DNA from: Cytophagaceae bacterium
GTDB lineage: Bacteria > Bacteroidota > Bacteroidia > Cytophagales > Spirosomataceae
DNA length: 64,000 nt
Reading direction: 5' to 3'
Assembly (NCBI GenBank): GCA_005791165.1
Contig: SXXW01000008.1
Coordinates: 26,145 to 90,144 of the forward strand
A program made the position numbers and the translations under genes. The stretch's first letter is position 1; each line of letters starts with the position of its first letter. Under the pieces are notes generated by a model, which saw only the letters and a list, made by a program, of their open reading frames with translations, had not been told where the DNA came from and ran no database searches. Positions 28,343 through 36,778 of this stretch are shown here, piece by piece.

Positions 28343-28373
28343 CAAAACTACCTTTAATTATATTACGAAGCAA
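28343..28373 (-). promoter_or_regulatory. leuA promoter (-33 TTG and -7 TAGTTTTG)
   Basis: On the minus strand TTG (28373-28371), a 20-base spacer and TAGTTTTG (28350-28343) match the Bacteroidota promoter layout TTG-N(17-23)-TAnnTTTG. The -7 element ends 22 bases before the leuA start. This suggests leuA has its own promoter although it follows the ilv genes. Confidence 0.5.
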
Positions 28374-28390
28374 TTTTAAGCAAGATATGC

Positions 28391-28491
28391 TTTAGATATT
28401 TTTAGATTATAAATCTTAAATTGACCGATAAATATATATTTTTAGATTAAAATATTTAAAATATAACACATTTAAGATTTATAATCTTAAA
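28391..28491. promoter_or_regulatory. Palindromic operator-like boxes upstream of leuA
   Basis: Two related palindromes lie 50 bases apart. The box at 28471-28491 is perfect: TTTAAGATT, TAT, AATCTTAAA. The box at 28401-28420 is nearly the reverse complement of it, with AGATT/AATCT arms. Weaker copies of the TTTAGAT half-site begin at 28391 and 28441. All lie 20-120 bases upstream of the leuA -33 element. This arrangement is typical of cooperative binding by a dimeric regulator such as an Lrp/AsnC-type protein, but the binding protein is not known. Confidence 0.5.
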
Positions 28492-28539
28492 TGTGGAAAA
28501 CGAGTAGAATAAAAATTTTATGAAAAAAATGATAAAAGA

Positions 28540-29544
28540 TCAAGAAATTGAATTGGCTATTTTTGTGATTTCGGGAAATCTTTTAGGATCAAAGTTTCCT
28601 CCGGAAATAATGCATACGACCACTTTATTTTTTATTTGGTCCTGAATCAGTTCTAAACCAGCTACACTTAAAGCGCCGGCAGGCTCAACAATCATTCCTT
28701 TCATGGCATATAAATTGAGCATCGTTTGACATAAATGATTTTTATCGATGGTCAACATTTGATTGATTCCGTCAAGGCATATCGAAAAATTATGAGTGCC
28801 AACTTGCTTGACAGAAGCGCCATCCACAAATTTATCAATTTCATTTAGGTGAATTAATTCACGTGCCCGAATACTTTCGGACATCGAAGGAGCACCAGCA
28901 GGCTCCAAACCTATTAAATTAGTGTTCGGTGAAAGCTCGCGCAAAACCAAACTGGCACCTGCAGCTAAACCACCGCCACCCACTGGAACCATTAAATAAT
29001 CTAGTTTTTGACCTAATTGCTCAATAATCTCTAAGGTTACCGTTGCCTGACCTGCGATAATATCAAAGTCATCAAAAGGGGGAATGTAAATCGCATTTTG
29101 AGCCTCGCAAAATTTCCGAGAGGCATCGAAAGCTTCGTCATAGGTTTCGCCTACTAAATTAATTCGGATGTACTCTTGGCCAAAAAAACGAACGGCCTCA
29201 AGCTTCTGAATGGGTGTGGATTTGGGCATAAAAATATTGCCCTTTATTTTCATTTTGGCACAGGCAAAAGCGACCCCTTGTGCGTGATTGCCAGCAGAAG
29301 CCGCGACAATTCCTTGAGCCCTTAATGATTCTGGAATATTTGAAATTTTAAAATAGGCACCACGGATTTTATAGGATCTTACAGTTTGTAAGTCTTCTCG
29401 TTTTAAAAAAATCTGGGCACCATAGCGATCAGAAAGGGAAACCGAGTATTCTAAGGGTGAGCGCTTGACTACGCCTTCTAATAATAGCGCCACCTTTTTT
29501 ATATCTGATAGGCTAGGAACAGTAATAAGTTTGTTGAATTCCAT
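28540..29544 (-). CDS. ilvA: Threonine ammonia-lyase-like PLP enzyme, catalytic domain only
   Basis: Protein of 334 residues that should deaminate threonine to 2-ketobutyrate for isoleucine synthesis. PLP-lysine motif RSYKIRGAYFKI, substrate loop AASAGNHAQGVAFA, and phosphate-binding VPVGGGGLAAG are present. The chain ends shortly after SGGNFDPKRFPEI, so the C-terminal ACT-like feedback domain of biosynthetic IlvA is missing. The open frame extends upstream to a GTG at 29583, but that extension runs through the ilvC terminator, and ATG 29544 (MEFNKLITVP) is the better start. A serine/threonine dehydratase of catabolic type is the alternative. The ilv context favours biosynthesis. Confidence 0.87.
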   Translation of the reverse strand: MEFNKLITVPSLSDIKKVALLLEGVVKRSPLEYSVSLSDRYGAQIFLKREDLQTVRSYKIRGAYFKISNIPESLRAQGIVAASAGNHAQGVAFACAKMKIKGNIFMPKSTPIQKLEAVRFFGQEYIRINLVGETYDEAFDASRKFCEAQNAIYIPPFDDFDIIAGQATVTLEIIEQLGQKLDYLMVPVGGGGLAAGASLVLRELSPNTNLIGLEPAGAPSMSESIRARELIHLNEIDKFVDGASVKQVGTHNFSICLDGINQMLTIDKNHLCQTMLNLYAMKGMIVEPAGALSVAGLELIQDQIKNKVVVCIISGGNFDPKRFPEITKIANSIS

Positions 29545-29549
29545 GCACC

Positions 29550-29557
29550 CAAATTTA
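29550..29557 (-). promoter_or_regulatory. Possible -7 promoter element immediately before ilvA
   Basis: On the minus strand TAAATTTG matches TAnnTTTG and ends only 5 bases before the ilvA ATG. It lies directly downstream of the ilvC terminator. If it is used, transcription would begin at or very near the start codon, giving a leaderless message. Confidence 0.35.
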
Positions 29558-29558
29558 C

Positions 29559-29590
29559 AAAAAAAAGGAGGTGCAAATTGCACCTCCTTT
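29559..29590 (-). terminator. Intrinsic terminator between ilvC and ilvA
   Basis: GGAGGTGCAA (29567-29576) and TTGCACCTCC (29578-29587) are perfect inverted arms, extended by AAA/TTT, and on the minus strand they are followed by eight T. It lies about 50 bases after the ilvC stop and would reduce or stop read-through into ilvA. Confidence 0.85.
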
Positions 29591-29642
29591 AAATTTCATT
29601 AAAAAACATTAGTTGCAAATAGCATCTGCAAAAACGGGAATA

Positions 29643-30686
29643 TTAGTTATTCTCAGGGCGTAAGCTACGTACTGCAGCTCCCGCTCTCCACATTTCAGAC
29701 TCACGCATTTCCGTTAATTCGGCTTCTAATTTAACCCGATAATCAGGTTGAGAATTCAAATCAATCGAACGTGCAGCCTCCGCTTGTGTCTTCACTGAAT
29801 TATATAATTTTTCAAAAACGGGTTTGGTCGCATCACGGAAAGGTTTCCACCAATCCAAAGCACCCCTTTGAGCCGTTGTTGAGCAGTTGGCATACATCCA
29901 ATCCATTCCATTTTCTGCCACTAAAGGCATCAATGATTGCGTCAATTCCTCAACAGTTTCATTAAATGCTTCTGAAGGAGAATGGCCATTAGCTCTTAAC
30001 ACTTCGTATTGAGCAGCAAAAATTCCTTGGATTGCACCCATCAATGTACCACGCTCACCCGTCAAATCTGACGTTACTTCTTTGTAAAAATCAGTTTCAA
30101 ACAAATAGCCTGAACCTACACCAATCGCCATGGCGATACACTTTTCACGTGCTTTTCCTGAAGCATCTTGGTAGATAGCAAAAGAAGAATTTAATCCTTT
30201 CCCAGCCACAAACATACGACGAAGAGAAGTACCTGAACCTTTAGGTGCAGCTAAAAACACATCCACATCTGCTGGAGGGATAATTCCCGTTTTCTCTTTG
30301 TAAGTTATTCCAAAGCCATGAGAGAAATAAAGTGACTTTCCAGCCGTTAAATATTTCTTAACGGTAGGCCATAACTCAATTTGAGCTGCATCTGATAATA
30401 GGTAACAAATAATCGTACCTTTTTCTAATGCCTCTTCAATTTCAAATAAGGTTACCCCTGGAACCCAGCCATCAGCAACGGCCTTGTCATAAGTTTTTCC
30501 TTTTCTTTGACCTACAATTACATTCAGGCCATTATCCTTCATGTTTAATGCTTGGCCTGGACCTTGTACCCCATAACCGATCACCGCAATGGTTTGATCT
30601 GATAATACTTGTCTAGCTTTCTCTAATGGAAACTCTTCTCTAGTCACTACGTCTTCTACAACACCTCCGAAATTAATCTTTGCCAT
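29643..30686 (-). CDS. ilvC: Ketol-acid reductoisomerase
   Basis: NADPH- and Mg-dependent enzyme of 347 residues that converts acetolactate or acetohydroxybutyrate to dihydroxy acids. The Rossmann motif is IAVIGYGVQGPGQALNM (residues 32-48). The later AAPKGSGTSLRRMF and the C-terminal knotted domain with TSDLTGERGTLMG, FNETVEELTQ and NCSTTAQRGALDWW are visible. Its size fits class I enzymes. It follows ilvN by 33 bases. Confidence 0.96.
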   Translation of the reverse strand: MAKINFGGVVEDVVTREEFPLEKARQVLSDQTIAVIGYGVQGPGQALNMKDNGLNVIVGQRKGKTYDKAVADGWVPGVTLFEIEEALEKGTIICYLLSDAAQIELWPTVKKYLTAGKSLYFSHGFGITYKEKTGIIPPADVDVFLAAPKGSGTSLRRMFVAGKGLNSSFAIYQDASGKAREKCIAMAIGVGSGYLFETDFYKEVTSDLTGERGTLMGAIQGIFAAQYEVLRANGHSPSEAFNETVEELTQSLMPLVAENGMDWMYANCSTTAQRGALDWWKPFRDATKPVFEKLYNSVKTQAEAARSIDLNSQPDYRVKLEAELTEMRESEMWRAGAAVRSLRPENN

Positions 30687-30719
30687 TTTAATTCTTGTTT
30701 AATTTATTATTCTTTCATT

Positions 30720-31256
30720 TTATACAATTTCCCAATTACCTTCTTCAGGCAAAAACTCGACTAAGCCTTTCTCCGTTTTTCCTACCGCCACTCGTCCAGA
30801 CTTAACATATTCTAAAATTTCCCAGTTTTTCATGTAGGAATAAAACTCATGGATTTCTTCTTCGGTCCCATTTTTTTCTACCACCACATATTCCAAGCCC
30901 CAATGAACCACCTTCGCATTCCAATCTAAATTGATCGTTTTAACATCCAAAGGTTCACTTCCCAAAGGTGTCGAGATCTTAAATAATGCAATCTCATTAA
31001 ATACTATTTCATCATCCAAATACCCAAAAACGGCTAATACATCCGTAATCTTTCGTATTTGCCTGACTAATTTTTCTACAAATTCACGGCTCTGACTGCG
31101 AATAACAATGGTAAACCGAGATACCCCTTTTCGCTCTGTCTCAGAAACAGTCAAGCATTCGATATTAATCCGACGGCGCGTAAAGATAATCGTGATTCGG
31201 TTTAATAAACCAACCGTATTTGTCGTAAAAACAGAAATCGTATAATTTGTTAACAT
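30720..31256 (-). CDS. ilvN: Acetolactate synthase small (regulatory) subunit
   Basis: Subunit of 178 residues that activates IlvB and gives feedback inhibition by valine. It has an N-terminal ACT domain (YTISVFTTNTVGLLNRITIIFTRRRINIE-type start, residues 4-75) and a C-terminal ALS-small-subunit domain. It begins 3 bases after the ilvB stop. Because IlvA and LeuA in this block lack regulatory domains, this ACT subunit is the only evident allosteric regulator of the local pathway. Confidence 0.95.
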   Translation of the reverse strand: MLTNYTISVFTTNTVGLLNRITIIFTRRRINIECLTVSETERKGVSRFTIVIRSQSREFVEKLVRQIRKITDVLAVFGYLDDEIVFNEIALFKISTPLGSEPLDVKTINLDWNAKVVHWGLEYVVVEKNGTEEEIHEFYSYMKNWEILEYVKSGRVAVGKTEKGLVEFLPEEGNWEIV

Positions 31257-31259
31257 ATT

Positions 31260-33002
31260 TTACTCTAGCCTTATACTCGTTACGCAACCTCCCGCAGGAA
31301 CCATTGGAAATACATTTTCTTCTTTTTCACAAACAATTTCCAATAAATAGGGCTTATCAGAGTTCAATAATGTATCTAAAGATTCACTCAATAAACTTCG
31401 GTCACTTACTTTATGACCATCAATCCCAAAACCCTTAGCAATCGTAATAAAATCCGGATTTTGTAATTCGACAAAGGAATAACGATTGTCAAAAAACAAT
31501 TGTTGCCACTGACGAACCATTCCCAAGAAATTATTATTTAAAATGATAATTTTAACGGGAAGACCACTTTGTGCAATCGTACCCAATTCCTGCAATGTCA
31601 TTTGAAAACCGCCGTCTCCAATAACAGCCACAACTTCCCGATGAGGAACCGCTACTTTAGCTCCAAATGCAGCCGGTAATGCAAATCCCATGGTACCCGC
31701 ACCCCCAGAGGTGACAATTGAATTTTGCTTTTTAAATCGATAGTACCGATTCGTAATCATTTGATGCTGACCTACATCGGTCACAACCACAGCCTCTCCC
31801 TTCGTTTTATCGGATAACAAAGCCACAGCCTCACCCATCTTGATCTGATTCCCTTCATGGAACAAATCCTTCTTCGTTATCTTATCGTACTCTTCATCAT
31901 CGTATTTTTTAAATTCAGCACGCCACTCAGAGTGGTCCGCCTTTTTAACCAAAGGCAATAATGCTTTCAATGCCGCTTTCGCATCCCCCACCACCGGCGC
32001 ATCTGCCTTCACGTTTTTATCAACCTCACTAGGATCTATTTCAATATGAATTACTTTGGCTTGTTTGGCGTAGGTCGACAAATCGCCCGTGATTCGATCA
32101 TCAAATCGCATTCCAATCGCAATCAATAAATCGCAAGAGTTGGTTAGGACATTCGCTCCATAATTTCCATGCATGCCAGGCCAACCGACAAAAAGTGGGT
32201 GATCCGCATCCATCGCCGACATTCCTAAAAGCGTCGTAGCGACTGGGATACCTGTTTTATCTACAAATTCATTTAATTCTTTTTCAGCTCCCGAAATTAA
32301 AATTCCATGGCCAGCCAAAATATAAGGACGTTTGGCCGCATTAATTAATTTAGCCGCTGCCTCCACATGTTCGGCTTTAGGCTCCACACGGGGTTTATAT
32401 GAAATTAACGTTTTGCACAATTTATACTGATATGGAATCGTCATTAAATCAGTTTGTGCCGTACGTGTTATGTCAATCAAAACGGGTCCTGGTCGGCCAG
32501 TTTCCGCGATATAAAATGCTTTGGCTATAATTTCAGGAATCTCGTTGGCATCAACTACCTGATAATTCCACTTTGTCACTGGCATCGACATCCCGATTAC
32601 ATCGCATTCTTGAAATGCATCTGTACCCAACAAATTTGCTTTAACTTGGCCCACAATGCAGACCATTGGGGTAGAATCCAACATCGCATCCGCAATGGGC
32701 GTAATTAAATTGGTCGCCCCAGGACCTGAAGTCACTAAACAAACGCCTGCCTTGTTCAACATTCTGGCATAGCCTTGAGCGGCATGCCCAGCACCTTGTT
32801 CGTGGCGAACTAATATATGTTTTAAACGATCCTGATAATCAAAAAGTGCATCATAGGTTGGCATAATAGCGCCACCTGGATATCCAAAAATGGTGTCTAC
32901 CCCCTGCTCAACCAATGACTGCATGATAGCCTGAGCCCCCGACAAAAATTTCTTTTGTTTAGGTTGGTTTGATTCAGCAGTTTTGGTTTGGGTTTGTCCC
33001 AT
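31260..33002 (-). CDS. ilvB: Acetolactate synthase large subunit
   Basis: Thiamine-diphosphate enzyme of 580 residues making acetolactate or acetohydroxybutyrate. In order: N-terminal PYR domain with FGYPGGAIMPTYDAL and the catalytic Glu in VRHEQGAGHAAQGYAR, central FAD-binding-like domain with AGHGILISGAE, and the C-terminal PP domain with VIGDGGFQMTLQELGT and the LNNNFLGMVRQWQQLFF Mg/ThDP loop. It lies 85 bases after ilvD. Confidence 0.97.
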   Translation of the reverse strand: MGQTQTKTAESNQPKQKKFLSGAQAIMQSLVEQGVDTIFGYPGGAIMPTYDALFDYQDRLKHILVRHEQGAGHAAQGYARMLNKAGVCLVTSGPGATNLITPIADAMLDSTPMVCIVGQVKANLLGTDAFQECDVIGMSMPVTKWNYQVVDANEIPEIIAKAFYIAETGRPGPVLIDITRTAQTDLMTIPYQYKLCKTLISYKPRVEPKAEHVEAAAKLINAAKRPYILAGHGILISGAEKELNEFVDKTGIPVATTLLGMSAMDADHPLFVGWPGMHGNYGANVLTNSCDLLIAIGMRFDDRITGDLSTYAKQAKVIHIEIDPSEVDKNVKADAPVVGDAKAALKALLPLVKKADHSEWRAEFKKYDDEEYDKITKKDLFHEGNQIKMGEAVALLSDKTKGEAVVVTDVGQHQMITNRYYRFKKQNSIVTSGGAGTMGFALPAAFGAKVAVPHREVVAVIGDGGFQMTLQELGTIAQSGLPVKIIILNNNFLGMVRQWQQLFFDNRYSFVELQNPDFITIAKGFGIDGHKVSDRSLLSESLDTLLNSDKPYLLEIVCEKEENVFPMVPAGGCVTSIRLE

Positions 33003-33087
33003 GTTTAATCAGAATTTTATTTTAAAATATAATCGAATGGCTAATTTAAGTCTTCAAAATTTAGAAAAAAACCTAAATCGAAAATTT

Positions 33088-34764
33088 TTACAAATCAGTG
33101 ACACATCCTAAGCTAGCGGAAGCCACATTTTTAATGTACTTGCGCAAAACCCCTGAAGTATGTGGTGAAACGATTGGCTTCCATAATTTACGCCTTTCAG
33201 CCAATTCCTCATCCGAGACATGCAGGATAATTTTATTGTCAACGGCGTCTATCGTGATTTTATCTCCGTCTTTAACAAGCCCTATGTTACCACCATCAAA
33301 CGCTTCAGGCGTGACGTGACCTACCACAAATCCATGAGTACCTCCAGAAAAACGTCCATCAGTAATCATTGCCACACTATTTCCCAAACCAGCACCCATC
33401 AAAGCTGATGTGGGCTTCAACATCTCTGGCATCCCAGGTCCACCTTTAGGCCCCTCATTCCTGATGACAACCACATGGCCCGCTTTAATTTCCCCTTTTG
33501 ACAAATACTCCATCACTTCTTCTTCCCGATTACATACTTTAGCTAATCCCTCAAAACGCTCCCCCTCTTTTCCAGTAATTTTAGCTACCGCACCTTCTGT
33601 GGCCAAATTACCATACAATATTTGAATGTGCCCCGTCGGTTTTAATGGCTGCTCGATAGGGTATATTATCTTCTGTGTGTCAAAATTCAAATCGGGAGCC
33701 TCCGCCAAATTTTCAGCCATGGTCTTTCCTGTTACAGTCAAACACTCCCCATGCAAGAATCCTTTTTGCCATAGATATTTTAATATGGCTGGCATGCCGC
33801 CGATCGCCAACACATCCTCCATGTAGTATTTCCCTGAAGGTTTTAAATCAGCAATCAATGGCGTACGATCCGAAATATCTTGAATATCCTTCATGGTAAA
33901 GGATACTCCCGCTGAATGCGCAATCGCTAAATAATGCAAAACTGCATTCGTTGAACCTCCTAAGGCCATTACCACCGTCATCGCATTTTCAAATGCATGT
34001 CGGTTCATAATATCCCTCGGACAAATATTTTTTTCTAGCAATACTTTCATCGCCGCGCCTATCGCCAAACACTCTTCTTTTTTCCCTTCATGTGTAGCTG
34101 GATATGACGATGAATTAGGCAAAACTAAACCCATTGCTTCCATAGAAGAAGCCATGGTATTGGCTGTATACATGCCTCCGCAAGCTCCTGCTCCCGGTAT
34201 CGAATTGCGAATCACCCCCTCATAATCTTCATCTGAAATGGTACCTGCATATTTTTTACCTAAAGCCTCAAAAGCCGAGACAATATCCAATTTTTCTCCT
34301 TTGTACATTCCAGAACGAATTGTTCCGCCGTAAACCAACATACCTGGTCGGTTCAATCTAGCCAAAGCCATCATAGCTCCCGGCATATTTTTATCACAAC
34401 CCACCACGGCAATAACGCCATCGTACCATTGCGCGCCCACAACATTTTCAATCGAATCTGCAATAATATCTCTTGATGGAAGTGAATAACTCATTCCATC
34501 ATTGCCATTTGTCATTCCATCTGAAACACCAATCGTATGAAAGATAAGACCGACCATCCCATTTTCTTGAATTCCCTTTTTCACATGAACGGAAAGACCA
34601 TTCAAATGCATATTACAAGGATTACCTTCATAACCTGTACTTGCAATACCAATTTGCGCTTTATTCATGTCTTCAGAAGTCAAACCAATGCCATATAGCA
34701 TCGCTTTTGCAGCTGGATTCGTGATTTCTTGCGTAAGTGTTCGAGAGAATTTATTTAATGACAT
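33088..34764 (-). CDS. ilvD: Dihydroxy-acid dehydratase
   Basis: Iron-sulfur dehydratase of 558 residues, common to valine, isoleucine and leucine synthesis. Cluster ligand regions are [13 protein letters not shown] and [20 protein letters not shown]. The C-terminal half has [13 protein letters not shown] and [22 protein letters not shown]. The frame is open to 34836, but ATG 34764 ([13 protein letters not shown]) matches the usual N-terminus, and a -7 promoter element lies inside the longer form. It is the first gene of the ilv run. Confidence 0.96.
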   Translation of the reverse strand: MSLNKFSRTLTQEITNPAAKAMLYGIGLTSEDMNKAQIGIASTGYEGNPCNMHLNGLSVHVKKGIQENGMVGLIFHTIGVSDGMTNGNDGMSYSLPSRDIIADSIENVVGAQWYDGVIAVVGCDKNMPGAMMALARLNRPGMLVYGGTIRSGMYKGEKLDIVSAFEALGKKYAGTISDEDYEGVIRNSIPGAGACGGMYTANTMASSMEAMGLVLPNSSSYPATHEGKKEECLAIGAAMKVLLEKNICPRDIMNRHAFENAMTVVMALGGSTNAVLHYLAIAHSAGVSFTMKDIQDISDRTPLIADLKPSGKYYMEDVLAIGGMPAILKYLWQKGFLHGECLTVTGKTMAENLAEAPDLNFDTQKIIYPIEQPLKPTGHIQILYGNLATEGAVAKITGKEGERFEGLAKVCNREEEVMEYLSKGEIKAGHVVVIRNEGPKGGPGMPEMLKPTSALMGAGLGNSVAMITDGRFSGGTHGFVVGHVTPEAFDGGNIGLVKDGDKITIDAVDNKIILHVSDEELAERRKLWKPIVSPHTSGVLRKYIKNVASASLGCVTDL

Positions 34765-34793
34765 AAGGCTTTTGATCAAATTTTTCCAAATTA

Positions 34794-34801
34794 CAAATAT
34801 A
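34794..34801 (-). promoter_or_regulatory. -7 promoter element of the ilv operon
   Basis: On the minus strand TATATTTG matches the Bacteroidota -7 element and ends 29 bases before the ilvD ATG at 34764. It supports that start codon over the upstream one at 34836. Confidence 0.5.
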
Positions 34802-34884
34802 GGTAAAGCAATTTGTTCTTTCTTAAATTTAGCCAAAGAATATATGGCAAATCAAGGATTAACAAAATAAATACTATTCAAAAT

Positions 34885-36645
34885 TTAAATACTCAACGGT
34901 TTGTTCTCTCCTACCTGTTGGCGCCACATCGCATAATACAAACCTTTTACCTCCAGCAGGCTTTCATGATTCCCCTGCTCTACGATGCGACCTTTTTCCA
35001 ACACATAAATTCTTGTCGCATGCATGATCGTCGACAAACGGTGAGCAATCAAAATGGTTAAATGCGCAGAAGCTTGCGATACGGAACGGATCGTTTCTGA
35101 GATTTCCTCCTCGGTCAACGAATCTAATGAGGATGTAGCTTCGTCAAAAACCAATAAATTAGGATCTCTTAATAAGGCTCTTGCGATACTTAACCTTTGT
35201 TTTTCTCCTCCAGAAACTTTTACGCCACCTTCTCCAATCATCGTGTCTAATCCTTTGTCTGCTCTGGCTAACAAGCTTTGGCATGCTGCCTTTTCTAGCA
35301 CCGACATACATTGTTCATCAGTCGCATCTGGATTTACAAACAATAAATTTTCCCGAATAGACCCTGAGAATAGTTGGGTATCCTGCGTCACAAATCCGAT
35401 CTTTTTTCTCAATTGGTCAAAATCAATTGCATCCCCAGATTCTCCATTGTAGAAAACTTGGCCTTGTTTGGGACGATATAAACCCACCAATAATTTAACC
35501 AAAGTGGATTTACCGGCGCCTGATGGCCCGACAAAAGCAATCGTTTCACCACCTTTGACTTCAAAGCTAATCTCATTCAATGCCGACTGAGTCGCAGACT
35601 GATGTTGGAACGTAACTTTGTCAAAGGCTAGTCGGTCTATCTGCTTAATCAATATAGGATTTTCAGGTTTACGCTCAGTTGGAATAGCTAAAATCTGTTC
35701 AAAATTTTGCAAGGAAACCTCTGCTTCCCGATACGTATTGACCACATTCCCAATTTCTTGTAAAGGATTGAAAAGAAAGAAGGAATAAATGTTTAAAGAA
35801 TAAAATTGGCCTATGGTAATCTTACCTTGATAAATCAAATAAATCAACACTACCACCATCAACATCCTTAGTAAATTGACACAAGTCCCCTGCACAAATG
35901 CCATCGAACGAACATAGCGAACTTTTTTCAATTCCAATTTTAAAATCTTATCGGTCGTGGCATTCAATTGGCTTATCTCCTGCTCGGCCAATCCTAGCGA
36001 CTTGACCAACTCAATATTTCTCAATGACTCGGTCGTTGAACCCGCCAAACCCGTAGATTCTTTCACAATTTGAATCTGAATGACTTTGATTTTCTTACTT
36101 AAAACGGAAGACACATAACCAATCAAAGGACCCGTTACCAAAAACAAGGGCATCACCATCCAATGCACTGAAAAGGCATAGACTGAAATGAAAACTAAAG
36201 CGATCACCGACTGGAACAAAATGTTAATTCCAAGCGTAATTAATTTCTCCACATCGGTCCGCACTTTTTGAAGCTTACCCAATGTTTCTCCAGAGCGCTG
36301 GTCTTCAAAAGTCTCATAAGGTAACTCCAGTGAATGCCTAATTCCATCCGAATATAGATTAGCACCCACCTTTTGAGTCACGGTATTAATCATGTAATCT
36401 TGGAAATTTTTAGCTACCCGACTAACAAAAGCCACCCCCACGGAAGCTAAAGCTAACGGCCAAATCGCTGCAATAAATTGGTCCATGGTATGGGTATCTG
36501 ACCGATAAACGGCAGCCACGTCGTCGATGATCCTTCTGAAAATATAAGGATCCATCAAAGAGAAAATCTGGTTGGTAGCCGCAAGTCCAAGTGCCGCCAA
36601 GACGCGCCAACGGTAATGCTGCAAATAGGTAAATAATAATTTCAT
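34885..36645 (-). CDS. ABC exporter, MsbA-like half transporter
   Basis: Protein of 586 residues: an N-terminal transmembrane domain of six helices (about residues 10-310) fused to an ATP-binding domain. The latter has Walker A GPSGAGKST, Q-loop FVTQDTQLFSGS, signature VSGGEKQRLSIARALL, Walker B LLVFDEATSSLD and the H-loop IAHRLST. Half-size exporters of this kind pump lipids, peptides or drugs and work as dimers. The cargo is unknown. It is not followed by other export genes. Confidence 0.94.
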   Translation of the reverse strand: MKLLFTYLQHYRWRVLAALGLAATNQIFSLMDPYIFRRIIDDVAAVYRSDTHTMDQFIAAIWPLALASVGVAFVSRVAKNFQDYMINTVTQKVGANLYSDGIRHSLELPYETFEDQRSGETLGKLQKVRTDVEKLITLGINILFQSVIALVFISVYAFSVHWMVMPLFLVTGPLIGYVSSVLSKKIKVIQIQIVKESTGLAGSTTESLRNIELVKSLGLAEQEISQLNATTDKILKLELKKVRYVRSMAFVQGTCVNLLRMLMVVVLIYLIYQGKITIGQFYSLNIYSFFLFNPLQEIGNVVNTYREAEVSLQNFEQILAIPTERKPENPILIKQIDRLAFDKVTFQHQSATQSALNEISFEVKGGETIAFVGPSGAGKSTLVKLLVGLYRPKQGQVFYNGESGDAIDFDQLRKKIGFVTQDTQLFSGSIRENLLFVNPDATDEQCMSVLEKAACQSLLARADKGLDTMIGEGGVKVSGGEKQRLSIARALLRDPNLLVFDEATSSLDSLTEEEISETIRSVSQASAHLTILIAHRLSTIMHATRIYVLEKGRIVEQGNHESLLEVKGLYYAMWRQQVGENKPLSI

Positions 36646-36650
36646 ATTTT

Positions 36651-36774
36651 GTGGAGACGCGATACCTCGTGTCTAATAAATGTAGAGACGCGATACCTCG
36701 TGTCTAAAATACGCAGAGACGCAATACGTTAAGTCTGAAAATTGTAGAGACACGATACCTCGCATCTTTACCCT
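36651..36774. repeat. Four-copy tandem repeat with exact 31-bp period
   Basis: Copies begin at 36651, 36682, 36713 and 36744, each starting GTnGAGAC or a variant. Copies 1 and 2 are almost identical over 24 bases, copy 3 diverges most, and copy 4 has CACGATACCTCG. Each unit contains AGACGCGA and TCGTGTCT, which can pair (with one wobble) around TACC. Similar GAGACGCGAT repeats are scattered in Bacteroidota and cyanobacteria. The array fills the space between the ABC exporter and the L-2-hydroxyglutarate oxidase gene. Confidence 0.9.
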
Positions 36775-36778
36775 GCAA

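Noticed and set aside
35054..35452. 132-codon plus-strand open frame
   Set aside because: It lies opposite the ATP-binding domain of the ABC exporter, whose motifs are intact.
36651..36774. Possible CRISPR array
   Set aside because: The units follow one another with a 31-base period and only 7 variable bases between 24-base cores. There are no spacers of normal length and no cas genes.
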